Part shown: positions 36,550 through 45,615 of the stretch, in pieces
Position numbering within the stretch: position 1 is the first letter of the stretch
Layout of the letters: every line of letters starts with the position of its first letter
NCBI RefSeq assembly: GCF_000282455.1
Contig: NZ_AKJG01000051.1
Location: 1 to 64,000, forward strand
Direction of reading: 5' to 3'
Length of the DNA stretch: 64,000 nt
Source: Pseudomonas sp. GM74
Lineage (GTDB): Bacteria; Pseudomonadota; Gammaproteobacteria; Pseudomonadales; Pseudomonadaceae
Made by a program: the position numbers and the translations under genes
Notes under the pieces: generated by a model
The model's input: the letters and a program-made list of their open reading frames with translations, nothing else
The model's database searches: none
Told to the model about the DNA's origin: nothing

Positions 36550-36555
36550 AACCTC

Positions 36556-36705
36556 TTGTAGCAGCTGCCGAGCAGCGCGAGGCTGCGTTCGGCTGCGAAG
36601 CAGTCGTAAACCCTGCGAATGCGGTGTTCCTGAATACCGCGTCGTTTGATTTCACGACTGCTACGCAGCCGAACGCAGCCTCGCGCTGCTCGGCAGCTGC
36701 TACAA
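36556..36705. repeat. Large repeat with 42-bp perfect inverted arms
   Basis: The arms, starting TTGTAGCAGCTGCCGAGCAG and ending CTGCTCGGCAGCTGCTACAA, are perfect reverse complements for 42 bp around a spacer of about 66 nt. A second copy of the same family, with more mismatches, is at 38924-39088. It differs from the GCGGGCAAGC REPINs and could act as a bidirectional terminator between the convergent octaheme and DUF934 genes. Confidence 0.88.
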
Positions 36706-36724
36706 CGTACAATGGGCAAAAACT

Positions 36725-37204
36725 TCAACGACGTCTGAACAACGGCCGCGGCTCGATCACCGAACGCCCGTACAGCACACTCATCCCCGCCAGACCTTTC
36801 AACGCATCCTCGGCGGATTTGTCTTCGCGCACGGCGAAGCTGTCGAAACCGCATTGGCGCATGTGGCTCAGTTGATCGCGCAGGACGTCGCCGATAGCGC
36901 GCAATTCGCCGGCCCAACCCAATCGGGTGCGCAGCAGATAAGCCTGGCTGTAGCCGCGACCGTCACGAAAGCTCGGGAAGTCCAGGGCGATCAGCGGCAG
37001 TTGGGCAAACCACGGCTTGAGACTTTCCACTTCATCGTCCGGCCCCAGCCACACACCCTGTTGCCGAGGGTTTTCCAGCCATCTGGCGAGCGGCAGGATC
37101 ACGGCACCGTCTGGCACTGGTTGCTCCGGGGCCCGCACCAGTGTCCATGGATCATCCGCCACAATCCGCGCCACACCCTCCTCTAGCCGCAACAGATTGT
37201 TCAC
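36725..37204 (-). CDS. DUF934 family protein (PA4129-like)
   Basis: A 159-aa DUF934 protein (WLGPDDEVESLKPWFAQLPL; FPSFRDGRGYSQAYLLR; GELRAIGDVLRDQLSHMRQ). DUF934 genes nearly always follow a siroheme nitrite/sulfite reductase gene. Its ATG overlaps the reductase stop by 4 nt. The family has no catalytic motif I recognise and probably assists the reductase. The pair matches PA4129-PA4130 of the cyanide-responsive cluster in P. aeruginosa, although a cysI/DUF934 pair (PA1838/PA1837) also exists there. Confidence 0.85.
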   Translation of the reverse strand: MNNLLRLEEGVARIVADDPWTLVRAPEQPVPDGAVILPLARWLENPRQQGVWLGPDDEVESLKPWFAQLPLIALDFPSFRDGRGYSQAYLLRTRLGWAGELRAIGDVLRDQLSHMRQCGFDSFAVREDKSAEDALKGLAGMSVLYGRSVIEPRPLFRRR

Positions 37205-38874
37205 GCCGACACCTCCAACACTTTCGGATAGACCGCTTCCTTGAACGGCTCCAGACCGATGCGCTGTACGGTGTCGACAAACAGCTCCTCACTCTCGCGA
37301 TAACGCACGAAAGTCTCGATGACCTGCTCGATCACCTGCGGCACTTCGACTGCGCTGAACGACGGGCCGATGACCTTGCCCAGCGCGCTGTTCTTGCCTT
37401 GGGCACCGCCGAGGGTGATCTGGTACCACTCGCTACCGTTCTTATCGACGCCGAGGATGCCGATGTTGCCGATGTGGTGGTGACCGCAGGCGTTCATGCA
37501 GCCGGAGATATTGAGGCTGATGTCGCCCAGGTCGTGCAGGTAGTCGAGGTCGTCGAAACGCGCCTGAATGCCCTGGGCGATGGGGATCGACTTGGCATTG
37601 GCCAGTGCGCAGAAATCACCGCCGGGACAAGCGATGATATCGGTGAGCAAACCGGCGTTGGCGCTGCCCAGATTGTGTTCGCAGGCCAGGCACCACAGCG
37701 CGAACAGCTCGGCTTTTGGCACGTCCGGCAGGACGATGTTCTGTTCATGGGCAATGCGGATCTCGCCGAAACCGAAGCGCTCGGCCCAGTCGGCCACCGC
37801 CTCCATTTGTTTGTCCGTGACGTCGCCCGGTGGCGAAGCGCTGCCCGGTTTGGTCGACAACACCACGCTGGCGTAGCCCGGCACTTTATGCGGCTGAACA
37901 TTGCGCAGCACCCAGCGCGCGAACGCCGGGTTGTCGGCCAGGTGCGTGCCGTAATCGAGGCTGGTGTCCGCCAGCTCGCGATAAGGTGGCGCGACGAAGG
38001 CGCTGGCCACGCGGTCGAACTCATCAATGGTCAGTTGCGCCGGGCCGTCCTTGAGGTGCTGCCACTCCTCCTCCACTTCCTGGGCGAAAGCTTCGATGCC
38101 CAGGGCCTTGACCAGGATCTTGATCCGCGCCTTGTATTTGTTGTCCCGTCGGCCATGGCGGTTGTACACCCGCAACACCGCCTCGACGTAGGACAGCAGG
38201 TGCTGCCACGGCAGGCCTTCGCGGATCTGCAAACCGAGGATAGGCGTGCGCCCCAGACCGCCGCCAACGATCACCCGCAACAGCATTTGCCCATCGTTGC
38301 CGGGGTAAAGATAGAGGCCGATGTCATGCATCATGATCGCCGCCCGGTCCTGTTCGGCCGAGCAGATGGCGATCTTGAACTTGCGTGGCAGGAACAGGAA
38401 TTCCGGGTTGATGGTCGACCACTGCCGCAGGATCTCCGCCAGCGGTCGCGGGTCGATCATTTCGTCTGCCGCAACCCCGGCGAAAGCTTCTGTGGTGATG
38501 TTGCGCACGCAGTTGCCGGAGGTCTGGATCGCATGCATTTCCACCTGGGCCAGGCGTTCGAGGATGTCCGGCACCTGGGCCAGTTCGATCCAGTTGAACT
38601 GCATGTTCTGCCGGGTGGTGAAGTGGCCGTATCCGCGATCGTAATCCCGGGCGATGCTCGCCAGCGTGCGCATCTGCCGGGCACTCAGCGTGCCGTAGGG
38701 AATGGCGACGCGCAGCATGTAGGCGTGTTTTTGCATGTACAGGCCGTTCTGCAGGCGCAACGGCAGGAATTCTTCTTCGCTCAGTTCGCCGGCCATGAAA
38801 CGCTCGACCTGATCGCGGAACTGCGCAACCCGTTCGAACACCAGAGCCCGGTCATAATCATCGTACTGATACAT
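37201..38874 (-). CDS. Siroheme-4Fe4S nitrite/sulfite reductase (PA4130/CysI-like)
   Basis: A 557-aa reductase with two ferrodoxin-like half domains and the siroheme/4Fe-4S cysteines ACPGGDFC and SGCMNACGHH. GHFTTRQNMQFNWI and SGNCVRNITTEAFAG are typical siroheme-binding segments. It could reduce sulfite (CysI) or nitrite. I favour the PA4130-like paralogue because a 40-nt box shared with ccoG and the orphan ccoN lies upstream. That box is about 270 bp upstream of the start, with a large repeat in between, so the mRNA has a long leader. I give no gene symbol because sulfite and nitrite roles cannot be told apart here. Confidence 0.88.
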   Translation of the reverse strand: MYQYDDYDRALVFERVAQFRDQVERFMAGELSEEEFLPLRLQNGLYMQKHAYMLRVAIPYGTLSARQMRTLASIARDYDRGYGHFTTRQNMQFNWIELAQVPDILERLAQVEMHAIQTSGNCVRNITTEAFAGVAADEMIDPRPLAEILRQWSTINPEFLFLPRKFKIAICSAEQDRAAIMMHDIGLYLYPGNDGQMLLRVIVGGGLGRTPILGLQIREGLPWQHLLSYVEAVLRVYNRHGRRDNKYKARIKILVKALGIEAFAQEVEEEWQHLKDGPAQLTIDEFDRVASAFVAPPYRELADTSLDYGTHLADNPAFARWVLRNVQPHKVPGYASVVLSTKPGSASPPGDVTDKQMEAVADWAERFGFGEIRIAHEQNIVLPDVPKAELFALWCLACEHNLGSANAGLLTDIIACPGGDFCALANAKSIPIAQGIQARFDDLDYLHDLGDISLNISGCMNACGHHHIGNIGILGVDKNGSEWYQITLGGAQGKNSALGKVIGPSFSAVEVPQVIEQVIETFVRYRESEELFVDTVQRIGLEPFKEAVYPKVLEVSA

Positions 38875-38923
38875 GTAGATACCTCATCAGGATTGACCGC
38901 GCATCCCCGTAACTTCACCTCGC

Positions 38924-39088
38924 CCGTAGCAGCTGCCGAGCAGCGCGAGGCGGCGTTCGGCGGCGAAGCCGTCGTAAACCCTGTGTCCGTGGTTCAACTG
39001 ACATTCCGCGTCTTCGGATTTCACGACGGCTGCGTCCGAACGCGGCCCGCGCCGAACGCAGCCTCGCGTTGCTCGGCAGCTGCTACGG
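38924..39088. repeat. Large inverted repeat, second copy (in the 5' leader of the reductase gene)
   Basis: CCGTAGCAGCTGCCGAGCAG on the left and CGTTGCTCGGCAGCTGCTAC on the right match the arms at 36556-36705 but with mismatches. It sits between the reductase start and the 40-nt box, so it is probably transcribed as a structured leader. Confidence 0.85.
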
Positions 39089-39142
39089 CCGGTGGGGCTT
39101 TGCGGTTCTTGTGTGACATGACTATGGACTTGCGGCGCAGAT

Positions 39143-39182
39143 CATTACAGATTCACCTGAATGCATAAAAACCGTATCAGAG
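39143..39182 (-). promoter_or_regulatory. Conserved 40-nt box, minus strand, upstream of the reductase gene
   Basis: On the minus strand it reads CTCTGATACGG, then TTTTTATGCATTCA, then GGTGAATCTGTAATG, with the same spacing as the boxes at 2803 and 39212. Compared with the ccoG box, TCTGAT, CG, TTTTT, TGA, CTGT and TG are conserved. It is 29 nt from the plus-strand box for ccoN, so one regulator could control both directions. Confidence 0.6.
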
Positions 39183-39211
39183 CGCGAGAGATGGCCGCAG
39201 GCGGCTCTCAA

Positions 39212-39251
39212 ATCTGATCCGCATAAATGAAAGTTTCCTGAGCCTGTTTTG
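39212..39251 (+). promoter_or_regulatory. Conserved 40-nt box upstream of ccoN
   Basis: ATCTGATCCGC, then a 14-nt AT-rich spacer, then CCTGAGCCTGTTTTG. The first 11 bases are identical to the ccoG box and the spacing is the same. It ends 53 nt before the ccoN start, against 57 nt for ccoG. Confidence 0.65.
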
Positions 39252-39304
39252 TTTCCATCGGGATTTCTACAGTGCACGGCATTGCAACCGTGGAAGCATT
39301 GAGC

Positions 39305-40732
39305 ATGAGCACAGCAACTATTGGACAGGCCTATAACTACAAGGTCGTGCGCCAATTCGTCGTGGCGACCGTGATCTGGGGCGTCGTCGGGATGGCGATG
39401 GGTGTGTGGATCGCCTCGCAACTGGTGTGGCCGCAGATGAACCTCGATCTGCCGTGGACCACTTTCGGTCGTTTGCGCCCGTTGCACACCAGCCTGGTGA
39501 TTTTCGGATTCGCCGGCAGCGCACAATTCGCCGCCAGTTATTACGCGGTGCAGCGCACCTGTCAGGTGCGGCTGTTCTCGGACAAACTCGCCGCCTTCAC
39601 CTTCTGGGGCTGGCAGTCGGTCATTGTGGTGATGCTGATCACCCTGCCGCTGGGCTATACCACCACCAAGGAATACGCCGAGATCGAGTTCTCCGGCGCG
39701 GTGTGGATGACCGTGGTCTGGGTCGCTTATGCCATCGTGTTCTTCACCACCGTGGTGCAGCGCAAGACCAGACACATCTATGTCGGCAACTGGTTCTTCG
39801 GTGCGTTCATCGTGGTCATTGCGATGCTGCACGTGGTCAACCACCTGTCGATTCCGGTGGGCTGGTTCAAGTCCTACCCGGTGTACTCCGGGGCTACCGA
39901 CGCCATGGTCCAGTGGTGGTACGGACACAACGCCGTGGGCTTTTTCCTGACCACCGGTTTCCTCGGCATGATGTATTACTTCGTGCCGAAACAGGCCGGT
40001 CGGCCGGTGTATTCCTATCGCCTGTCGATCGTGCATTTCTGGGCGCTGATCACCCTGTACATCTGGGCCGGTCCGCACCACTTGCACTACACCGCGCTGC
40101 CGGACTGGGCGCAGTCGCTGGGCATGGCCATGTCGCTGATCCTGCTGGCGCCGAGTTGGGGCGGCATGATCAACGGCATGATGACGCTGTCGGGTGCGTG
40201 GCATAAATTGCGCACCGACCCGATCCTGCGTTTTCTGGTGCTGTCCCTGGCGTTCTACGGCATGTCGACCTTCGAAGGGCCGATGATGGCGATCAAGACG
40301 GTCAACGCCCTCTCCCACTACACCGACTGGACCATCGGCCATGTACACGCCGGCGCCCTCGGCTGGGTGGCGATGATCACCTTCGGTGCGACATACCACA
40401 TGGTGCCGAAAATCTTCGGCCGTGAGCAGATGCACAGCACGCCGCTGATCAACCTGCACTTCTGGCTCGCCACCATCGGTACTGTGCTGTACATCGCCTC
40501 GATGTGGGTCAACGGCATCACCCAGGGCTTGATGTGGCGTGCAATCAACGACGACGGCACCTTGACCTACTCGTTCGTCGAAGCCCTGCAGGCCAGCCAT
40601 CCGGGGTTTGTGGTGCGCTTCGCCGGCGGCGTGCTCTTCCTCACGGGCATGTTGCTGATGGCCTACAACGTGTGGCGCACGGTGCGGGTCTCGGACGTGG
40701 CGATGGTGGAACGTGAGGCGCAGACAGCCTGA
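39305..40732 (+). CDS. ccoN: Orphan cbb3-type cytochrome c oxidase subunit I (CcoN4-like)
   Basis: A 475-aa catalytic subunit of cbb3 oxidase. Haem and CuB ligands are in place: [44 protein letters not shown] and [10 protein letters not shown]. It is not followed by ccoO/ccoP but by a small ccoQ-like gene, like the orphan ccoN4Q4 (PA4133-4134), whose subunit gives cyanide-tolerant hybrid oxidases in P. aeruginosa. Start ATG 39305 ([11 protein letters not shown]) follows GGAAG; an in-frame GTG at 39272 is possible. The 40-nt box upstream supports co-regulation with ccoG and the divergent reductase. Confidence 0.93.
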   Translation: MSTATIGQAYNYKVVRQFVVATVIWGVVGMAMGVWIASQLVWPQMNLDLPWTTFGRLRPLHTSLVIFGFAGSAQFAASYYAVQRTCQVRLFSDKLAAFTFWGWQSVIVVMLITLPLGYTTTKEYAEIEFSGAVWMTVVWVAYAIVFFTTVVQRKTRHIYVGNWFFGAFIVVIAMLHVVNHLSIPVGWFKSYPVYSGATDAMVQWWYGHNAVGFFLTTGFLGMMYYFVPKQAGRPVYSYRLSIVHFWALITLYIWAGPHHLHYTALPDWAQSLGMAMSLILLAPSWGGMINGMMTLSGAWHKLRTDPILRFLVLSLAFYGMSTFEGPMMAIKTVNALSHYTDWTIGHVHAGALGWVAMITFGATYHMVPKIFGREQMHSTPLINLHFWLATIGTVLYIASMWVNGITQGLMWRAINDDGTLTYSFVEALQASHPGFVVRFAGGVLFLTGMLLMAYNVWRTVRVSDVAMVEREAQTA

Positions 40733-40953
40733 TGACTGAAGTCGTGCTGAACCTGCTGGGTATGGCGTTTCTGTGGTTCGCCATCGAATACTGCCTGCGC
40801 CACCAGACTACCAAGAGCCTCGACGACGCCAGCCTGATCCCGTTTGCCGACGACCCGGAGGTGGCGCGACGGGTGGAGGCGGCTACCGGGAAGACCATCA
40901 ATGCAGTGGCGCCCGAAGAGGTGAAGCCAGGCTGGGGAAACACTGATTTCTGA
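40732..40953 (+). CDS. CcoQ-like small membrane protein
   Basis: A 73-aa protein with one membrane helix (about residues 5-22, LNLLGMAFLWFAIEYCL) and the segment LIPFADDPEVARRVEAATG, which resembles the FADD region of CcoQ subunits. It overlaps the ccoN stop by one base (TGATG). CcoQ stabilises cbb3 oxidase; this one would pair with the orphan CcoN, as PA4134 does with PA4133. Confidence 0.75.
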   Translation: MTEVVLNLLGMAFLWFAIEYCLRHQTTKSLDDASLIPFADDPEVARRVEAATGKTINAVAPEEVKPGWGNTDF

Positions 40954-41007
40954 TGCAACACCGCCGCTCCCACATGGGTTATTTATTGTTTACACAATTG
41001 GAACCCG

Positions 41008-41502
41008 TCAGACACGATCCCGGGGGATCAAAACCTGTAGCTGCTGCGCCAGAAAATCCGCATCGAACGCAAAGGTATCCGGGTCCTTCAAGCCATTGGT
41101 CTTGCGCCACTGCCAGGCGTTCGACGGCGGCAGGCACACCAGCGAAACGCTGCCATAGCGCGCAGCGGTAAAGCCCATCACTGCCAGGGAAATCTGCCCA
41201 CCGGCGCCCATCACATCCGGCACGAACTCCACCGGTTTTCCGGCAATCGCTATGGACAGTTTCTCGGTCTTGAACGTCGACGTCTCGACCGGCACGCTCG
41301 GCCCGAACGCAACATAGGCTTCACGTGTCACCTCCAGCAGATTCGGCGCCAGCACCGGCTCCAGCCATTGCTGGATCTGATCGAACAAATCGCCGATGCG
41401 CGTCGCCCACTCGGCCGATTGCGCCTCAAACACTTGTTTCTTGTGCGCTTCGCTTTCTGCGTAGTGGCGAAGCATCTCGCCCAGTTGCCGTACGTCGTCC
41501 AT
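41008..41502 (-). CDS. Hypothetical protein (164 aa)
   Basis: A cytoplasmic protein with no signal or membrane segment. The N-terminus MDDVRQLGEMLRHYAESEAH is helical; the later part is beta-rich (KLSIAIAGKPVEFVPDVMGA; GFTAARYGSVSLVCLPPSN). I do not recognise the family. ATG 41502 has AAAGGAA upstream; the longer frame to 41682 is not supported. It lies divergent from a racemase fragment at 41654. Confidence 0.7.
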   Translation of the reverse strand: MDDVRQLGEMLRHYAESEAHKKQVFEAQSAEWATRIGDLFDQIQQWLEPVLAPNLLEVTREAYVAFGPSVPVETSTFKTEKLSIAIAGKPVEFVPDVMGAGGQISLAVMGFTAARYGSVSLVCLPPSNAWQWRKTNGLKDPDTFAFDADFLAQQLQVLIPRDRV

Positions 41503-41653
41503 TGCGGTGTTCCTTTGGTTGGAGCGGTACTGCGGACTTCGAGCATGGCAGATGCGCGCACGCTGCGTACGACTAATACCTGACGACAGTTTGCACCGTC
41601 GCGTAATCGCGGGCACTGCAGGTGCGCACTTCACCTGACAAACGGAGCACGAT

Positions 41654-41750
41654 ATGCGCACCATCGGCCTGATCGGCGGCATGAGCCGGGAGTCCAGCGC
41701 CGAGTATTACCGCCTGATCAACCAGCAGGTACGCGAGCGCCCTGGGCGAG
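41654..41750 (+). pseudogene. Aspartate/glutamate racemase 5' fragment
   Basis: ATG 41654, with GGAG 8 nt upstream, opens MRTIGLIGGMSRESSAEYYRLINQQVRER, which is the N-terminus of the aspartate/glutamate racemase family (usually GGMSWESS). Homology stops after about 30 residues where the sequence runs into the 3' end of the GNAT gene. A full racemase has about 230 residues, so this is a truncated remnant, probably from a deletion. Confidence 0.75.
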
Positions 41751-41754
41751 TGAC

Positions 41755-42276
41755 TCAGCCGACCTTGGGCATGCGACGCAGGCGCGCCATGCTCAAGGTG
41801 TCCACCAGCACGCCGTCGCGTACGGCGTAATCACGCAACAGGCCTTCGGATTCGAAACCGAACTTGCGATACAGCGCAATGGCCGCTTCGTTGTCGGCGT
41901 ACACCGAAAGCTCGACGCGCTGCAGGTTCATCCAGTTGTCGGCGATATCCAGCGCCGCAGTGAGCAGCCTGGAGCCCACGCCCTTGCCCTGCCACGCCAC
42001 CGCAACGCCCATGCCGAAACTGCCGGCATGGCTGCGACGAATGCGCGAGAACTGCTCCAGGCCAATGTTGCCGATGACCGTACCTTGATGCAGGGCCACC
42101 ACTTTCACCAGGCGTTCGTTATCCAGCGCCAGGCGACTGCGCCAGAGTTCGGTGGTCTGAAACGGCATTTGCAGGGTTTGGCGGGCGATTGCAGGATCGT
42201 TGTACAGCGCCGTAATGCCTTCGATATGGGATTCGTTGAAGCGTTCGAGGGTGATGACGGGATCAGTGGCTGGCAT
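41755..42276 (-). CDS. GNAT-family N-acetyltransferase (AaaT/YhhY-like)
   Basis: A 173-aa acetyltransferase. The acetyl-CoA binding segment VAWQGKGVGSRLLTAALDIAD (Q/RxxGxG/A), the ELSVYADNEAAIALYRKFGF motif, and overall similarity to E. coli AaaT (YhhY; LQVP, RRSH, DNW...RIEL) support the call. AaaT acetylates some amino acids, but the substrate here is inferred only. Start 42276 (MPATDPVI) follows AAGGATG. Its 3' end abuts the racemase remnant. Confidence 0.87.
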   Translation of the reverse strand: MPATDPVITLERFNESHIEGITALYNDPAIARQTLQMPFQTTELWRSRLALDNERLVKVVALHQGTVIGNIGLEQFSRIRRSHAGSFGMGVAVAWQGKGVGSRLLTAALDIADNWMNLQRVELSVYADNEAAIALYRKFGFESEGLLRDYAVRDGVLVDTLSMARLRRMPKVG

Positions 42277-42358
42277 GGGTGAATCATCCTTGAAGCAGAC
42301 ATGGCCGTTCACTCTATAACGCTTCCTTCCAGTATGGCGAGAACCAATGTGGGAGCAC

Positions 42359-43339
42359 TCAGCTTTCGAACCACTCCCGGCGCTCGCTGAAGGTGTTTTC
42401 GATCAATTCGACGATCATCCGTACCTGCGCGTCGTTCCCGGAATCGGCGTTGACCGCCATCCACACCTGACGCCGCATCGGCTGGTCAAACAGGTCCGGC
42501 AAGGCAATCAGCCCGCGGTCGAAGTGGCTCATGTAGTGCGGCAGCAGGCCGATGCAGGCACTGCAACGAATCATCTCCAGCATCAGTTCCCAGGATTGCA
42601 GATGCACCACCCCGGCCAGGCGTTCATCCACCAGTGCATTCCATGGCCGGAAGCTTTCGACATGGCCATCCTGCCGCCATTGCACCAGCAGAAAATCTGC
42701 CAGGTCATCCAGGCGTTCCGGCCTGGAGGCAACCCGCGAATAGCGCTTGGCAATGTGCGGCAGGTAATCGAGTTGCGCCAGGCGCCGGGGTTCTGTGGTG
42801 GCAAAGCTCGGCCCAGGTAACGGCGATCCGGTCTCGCCCAGCCACACCACCACGTCGGCGCTGACTGCCTGCAATGACAATTCGCTGTCCAGGGTCATGA
42901 TGTCCAGTCGCACACTGGCGTTGCGCCGCAGCAGCGCAACCAGGTCGCGACCGAGAACGTCACGCAGGATCGAGTCCGCCACGGCCAGCCGAATCAACGG
43001 CTGCTCGATCACCGGCAAGTTGCGCTCATGGGCCAGGGCTATCAATTGTGCGTGCAAGCGCAAGCCATCGCGGCTGAGGCTCAAGCCATTGTCTGAATGG
43101 TTGAACAGCGAACACTGCAGCTGTGTTTCCAGCAGCACCAATTGCCTGCGCAGGCGGGTGGCCTTGATGTTGAGACTGCGGGCGGCCTGCATGAAACAAC
43201 CGCAACGGGCACTGACGGTGAAATACAGCGCCAGTTCGGGGTCGAGCCCCGCAGCCAACTGGCGCCATGACGCATTTTTATCGATGGCTATACGATACTC
43301 GGCAGCCCCCTGGTGGGAGCTGATTTCCATGACTGACAT
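42359..43339 (-). CDS. LysR-family transcriptional regulator
   Basis: A 326-aa LysR regulator with an N-terminal helix-turn-helix (residues about 36-95; SARCGCFMQAARSLNIKATR, RRQLVLLETQLQCSLF) and a substrate-binding domain (SFATTEPRRLAQLDYLPHIA). The N-terminus is about 30 residues longer than usual; GGAG six bases before ATG 43339 supports this start. Its target is unknown. Confidence 0.87.
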   Translation of the reverse strand: MSVMEISSHQGAAEYRIAIDKNASWRQLAAGLDPELALYFTVSARCGCFMQAARSLNIKATRLRRQLVLLETQLQCSLFNHSDNGLSLSRDGLRLHAQLIALAHERNLPVIEQPLIRLAVADSILRDVLGRDLVALLRRNASVRLDIMTLDSELSLQAVSADVVVWLGETGSPLPGPSFATTEPRRLAQLDYLPHIAKRYSRVASRPERLDDLADFLLVQWRQDGHVESFRPWNALVDERLAGVVHLQSWELMLEMIRCSACIGLLPHYMSHFDRGLIALPDLFDQPMRRQVWMAVNADSGNDAQVRMIVELIENTFSERREWFES

Positions 43340-43412
43340 CGAGGACTCCCTGTCGACCTTGCAATGACAGTTGCATCCTGCGGATCATTCATGAACCTGC
43401 TGTGACAATGAC

Positions 43413-43853
43413 TCAGGCGCTGGGTGTTTGCCGAAAGCTCACGGCCAGGCGATTCCAGCTGTTGATGGTGGTGACGGCGATGGTCAAGTCGACCAATTCG
43501 CTTTCACTGAACTGCTCCCGGGTTTGCGCGTAGACATCGTCCGGCACGTGGCTTTCGCAGAGCAAGGTGACCGCCTCGGTCCATGCCAGCGCGGCTCTTT
43601 CCCGCGGATTGAAAAAGTTACTTTCGCGCCAGACCACAATGCCATACAGACGCCGGTCGCTTTCACCCAGGCGCCGTGCATCCACCGAGTGCATGTCAGT
43701 GCAAAAGGCACAGCCATTGAGCTGCGAAGCACGAATCTTGATCAGGTGCAGCAGGCTCTGTTCGATGCTCAGGCTGCTGGTCAGGGCCTCCATGGCGATC
43801 ATGGCTTTCATCGCTTTGGGGGACGCGCTGTAGTAATCCAGACGGGGGTTCAT
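43413..43853 (-). CDS. Carboxymuconolactone decarboxylase/AhpD-like protein
   Basis: A 146-aa protein with the AhpD-type signature CAFCTDMHS (CXXC plus His), preceded by LIKIRASQLNG. Such proteins are peroxidase-like or decarboxylase-like. Start 43853 (MNPRLDYYSASP) is a typical family N-terminus; a longer frame to 43976 exists but lacks homology. It is divergent from the MocR gene at 44059, which may regulate it. Confidence 0.88.
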   Translation of the reverse strand: MNPRLDYYSASPKAMKAMIAMEALTSSLSIEQSLLHLIKIRASQLNGCAFCTDMHSVDARRLGESDRRLYGIVVWRESNFFNPRERAALAWTEAVTLLCESHVPDDVYAQTREQFSESELVDLTIAVTTINSWNRLAVSFRQTPSA

Positions 43854-44058
43854 GGAACGATCTCGTGCAGCCGTGAGGTGATCTTCACGGTAGCCGCTGG
43901 CGCGGGGGCATGACAGATCCAATTCGGCGATTTCCCCGTGGACCACCGCCACCAGACCAATTGACGGTTTTTCCACCGCACAACTTCTGCACCACCGGCG
44001 GATAAGGGTAATCTTGCGCGACGCACACGCGCCTCATTCGCCCCGGAGCCTCGCCGGT

Positions 44059-45492
44059 ATGGAACTACATGTTGTCATCAACGGTCGCAAGGACCTGGCC
44101 GGCCAGCTGTACAACCAACTGCGCAGCGCCATCGAGTCCGGTCGCCTGGCCGCCGGGACGCAGCTGCCGCCCAGTCGTTTGCTGGCCGAACAATTGGGTA
44201 TTTCGCGCAAGACCATATCCGATACCTACGCTCAGCTGACCTACGAAAACTTCCTCACCGGAGTGGTCGGCAAAGGCACCTACGTCAACGCGCGCACCTC
44301 AAAGGTGCAGCGTAAACAGAGCCATTGCGAGCTCGCCGGTTTCGAGGTGATCGAATCCTGGCGCAACCTGCCGGTGTTTCTGCGTCACCCGACCCTGGAA
44401 GGCTCGCTGCGCTACGACTTCATCGGTGGTGCGACCAGCAAGGGTCAGTTTCCCCAGGATGACTGGCGGCGCTGCACCTCCCATGCACTACGCCAGATTG
44501 CCGGTTCCAAGGGCTTCTACAGCTTGCCAGAGGGCCTGCCGGCCTTGCGCAACGCCATTGCGCGGCACATCGCGTTCTCCCGCGGGGTCAACTGCCAGGA
44601 TGAGGATGTGGTGGTGTGCAACGGCGCGCAGCAGGCGCTGGACCTGATCGCCCGGGTGCTGATCAGTCCGGGCAGCCTGGTCGCCATGGAGGACCCCGGC
44701 TACCCGCCGGCGCGCCTGCTGTTCGGCACCCATGGCGCGACGGTGATCGGCGTGCCGGTGGACGCCGAAGGCATCGTGGTGGACCAAATCCCGCACGGCA
44801 CGCGCCTGATCTACGTCACCCCTTCGCACCAGTTCCCGCTGGGCATGCCGATGAGCCAGGCGCGCCGGGTGGCACTGCTGGCCAAGGCCCACGAGTTGGG
44901 CGCGATCATCATCGAGGACGACTACGACAGCGAGTTCCGCTACGAGGGCCGTCCCACCGATTCCCTGCAAAGCATGGATGAACGCGGGGTCGTCGCGTAC
45001 GTCGGGACTTTTTCCAAAACCCTGCTGCCCGAACTGCGCCTGGGCTATGCGATTTTGCCACCGGCGATCCTTGAGGCCGTGGTGCGCGCCAAGCAGCTCA
45101 CCGACCTGCACACCTCGACCCTGCCGCAATGGGCGCTGGCCAAGTTCATCGCCGAAGGCTGCCTGCTCAAGCACATTCGGCGCTGCCATACGATCTATGC
45201 CGGCCGCCGTGAGCGGATCCTGGCGCGCATGGCCGGCGACCTCTCGCCCTGGCTGGAGGCCGTGCCGACCACTGCCGGCTTCCACATGACGGTGATGTGC
45301 AAAGTGCCGCTGGATATTCCATTAGTGATCGAACTGGCGAAAAAAGTCGAAGTCGGGCTCTATGCCATCGACAGCTTTTTCTATCAGCAAGCGCCCAGGG
45401 CCGGGCTTTGGTTCGGTTTTGGCGCCATCGAAACCCTCGACATCGACATCGCCCTGGACCGTTTGCGCGACATCCTGCAACAGGTGGCCTGA
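44059..45492 (+). CDS. MocR-family (GntR-aminotransferase) regulator, PdxR-like
   Basis: A 477-aa MocR regulator. GntR winged helix (LPPSRLLAEQLGISRKTISD) at about residues 35-60. The aminotransferase-like domain has IIEDDYDSEFRYEGRP and GTFSKTLLPELRLGY with the PLP lysine. Start ATG 44059 follows GGAG at about 9 nt; a TTG 15 codons upstream is possible. It is divergent from the AhpD-like gene and upstream of an ABM monooxygenase, a layout common for MocR regulators acting on neighbours. Confidence 0.9.
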   Translation: MELHVVINGRKDLAGQLYNQLRSAIESGRLAAGTQLPPSRLLAEQLGISRKTISDTYAQLTYENFLTGVVGKGTYVNARTSKVQRKQSHCELAGFEVIESWRNLPVFLRHPTLEGSLRYDFIGGATSKGQFPQDDWRRCTSHALRQIAGSKGFYSLPEGLPALRNAIARHIAFSRGVNCQDEDVVVCNGAQQALDLIARVLISPGSLVAMEDPGYPPARLLFGTHGATVIGVPVDAEGIVVDQIPHGTRLIYVTPSHQFPLGMPMSQARRVALLAKAHELGAIIIEDDYDSEFRYEGRPTDSLQSMDERGVVAYVGTFSKTLLPELRLGYAILPPAILEAVVRAKQLTDLHTSTLPQWALAKFIAEGCLLKHIRRCHTIYAGRRERILARMAGDLSPWLEAVPTTAGFHMTVMCKVPLDIPLVIELAKKVEVGLYAIDSFFYQQAPRAGLWFGFGAIETLDIDIALDRLRDILQQVA

Positions 45493-45615
45493 CGGATTGG
45501 CCTGCGTCTTTATCCGGCGATTGGCTATTGGCGGTCCCGGGGTGCAGGCCTATCCTGCATAGGCGTTATCCCTCAATGAGCAGGATTCGTCCGGCCTGAT
45601 TCAGGAGTGTGAGCA

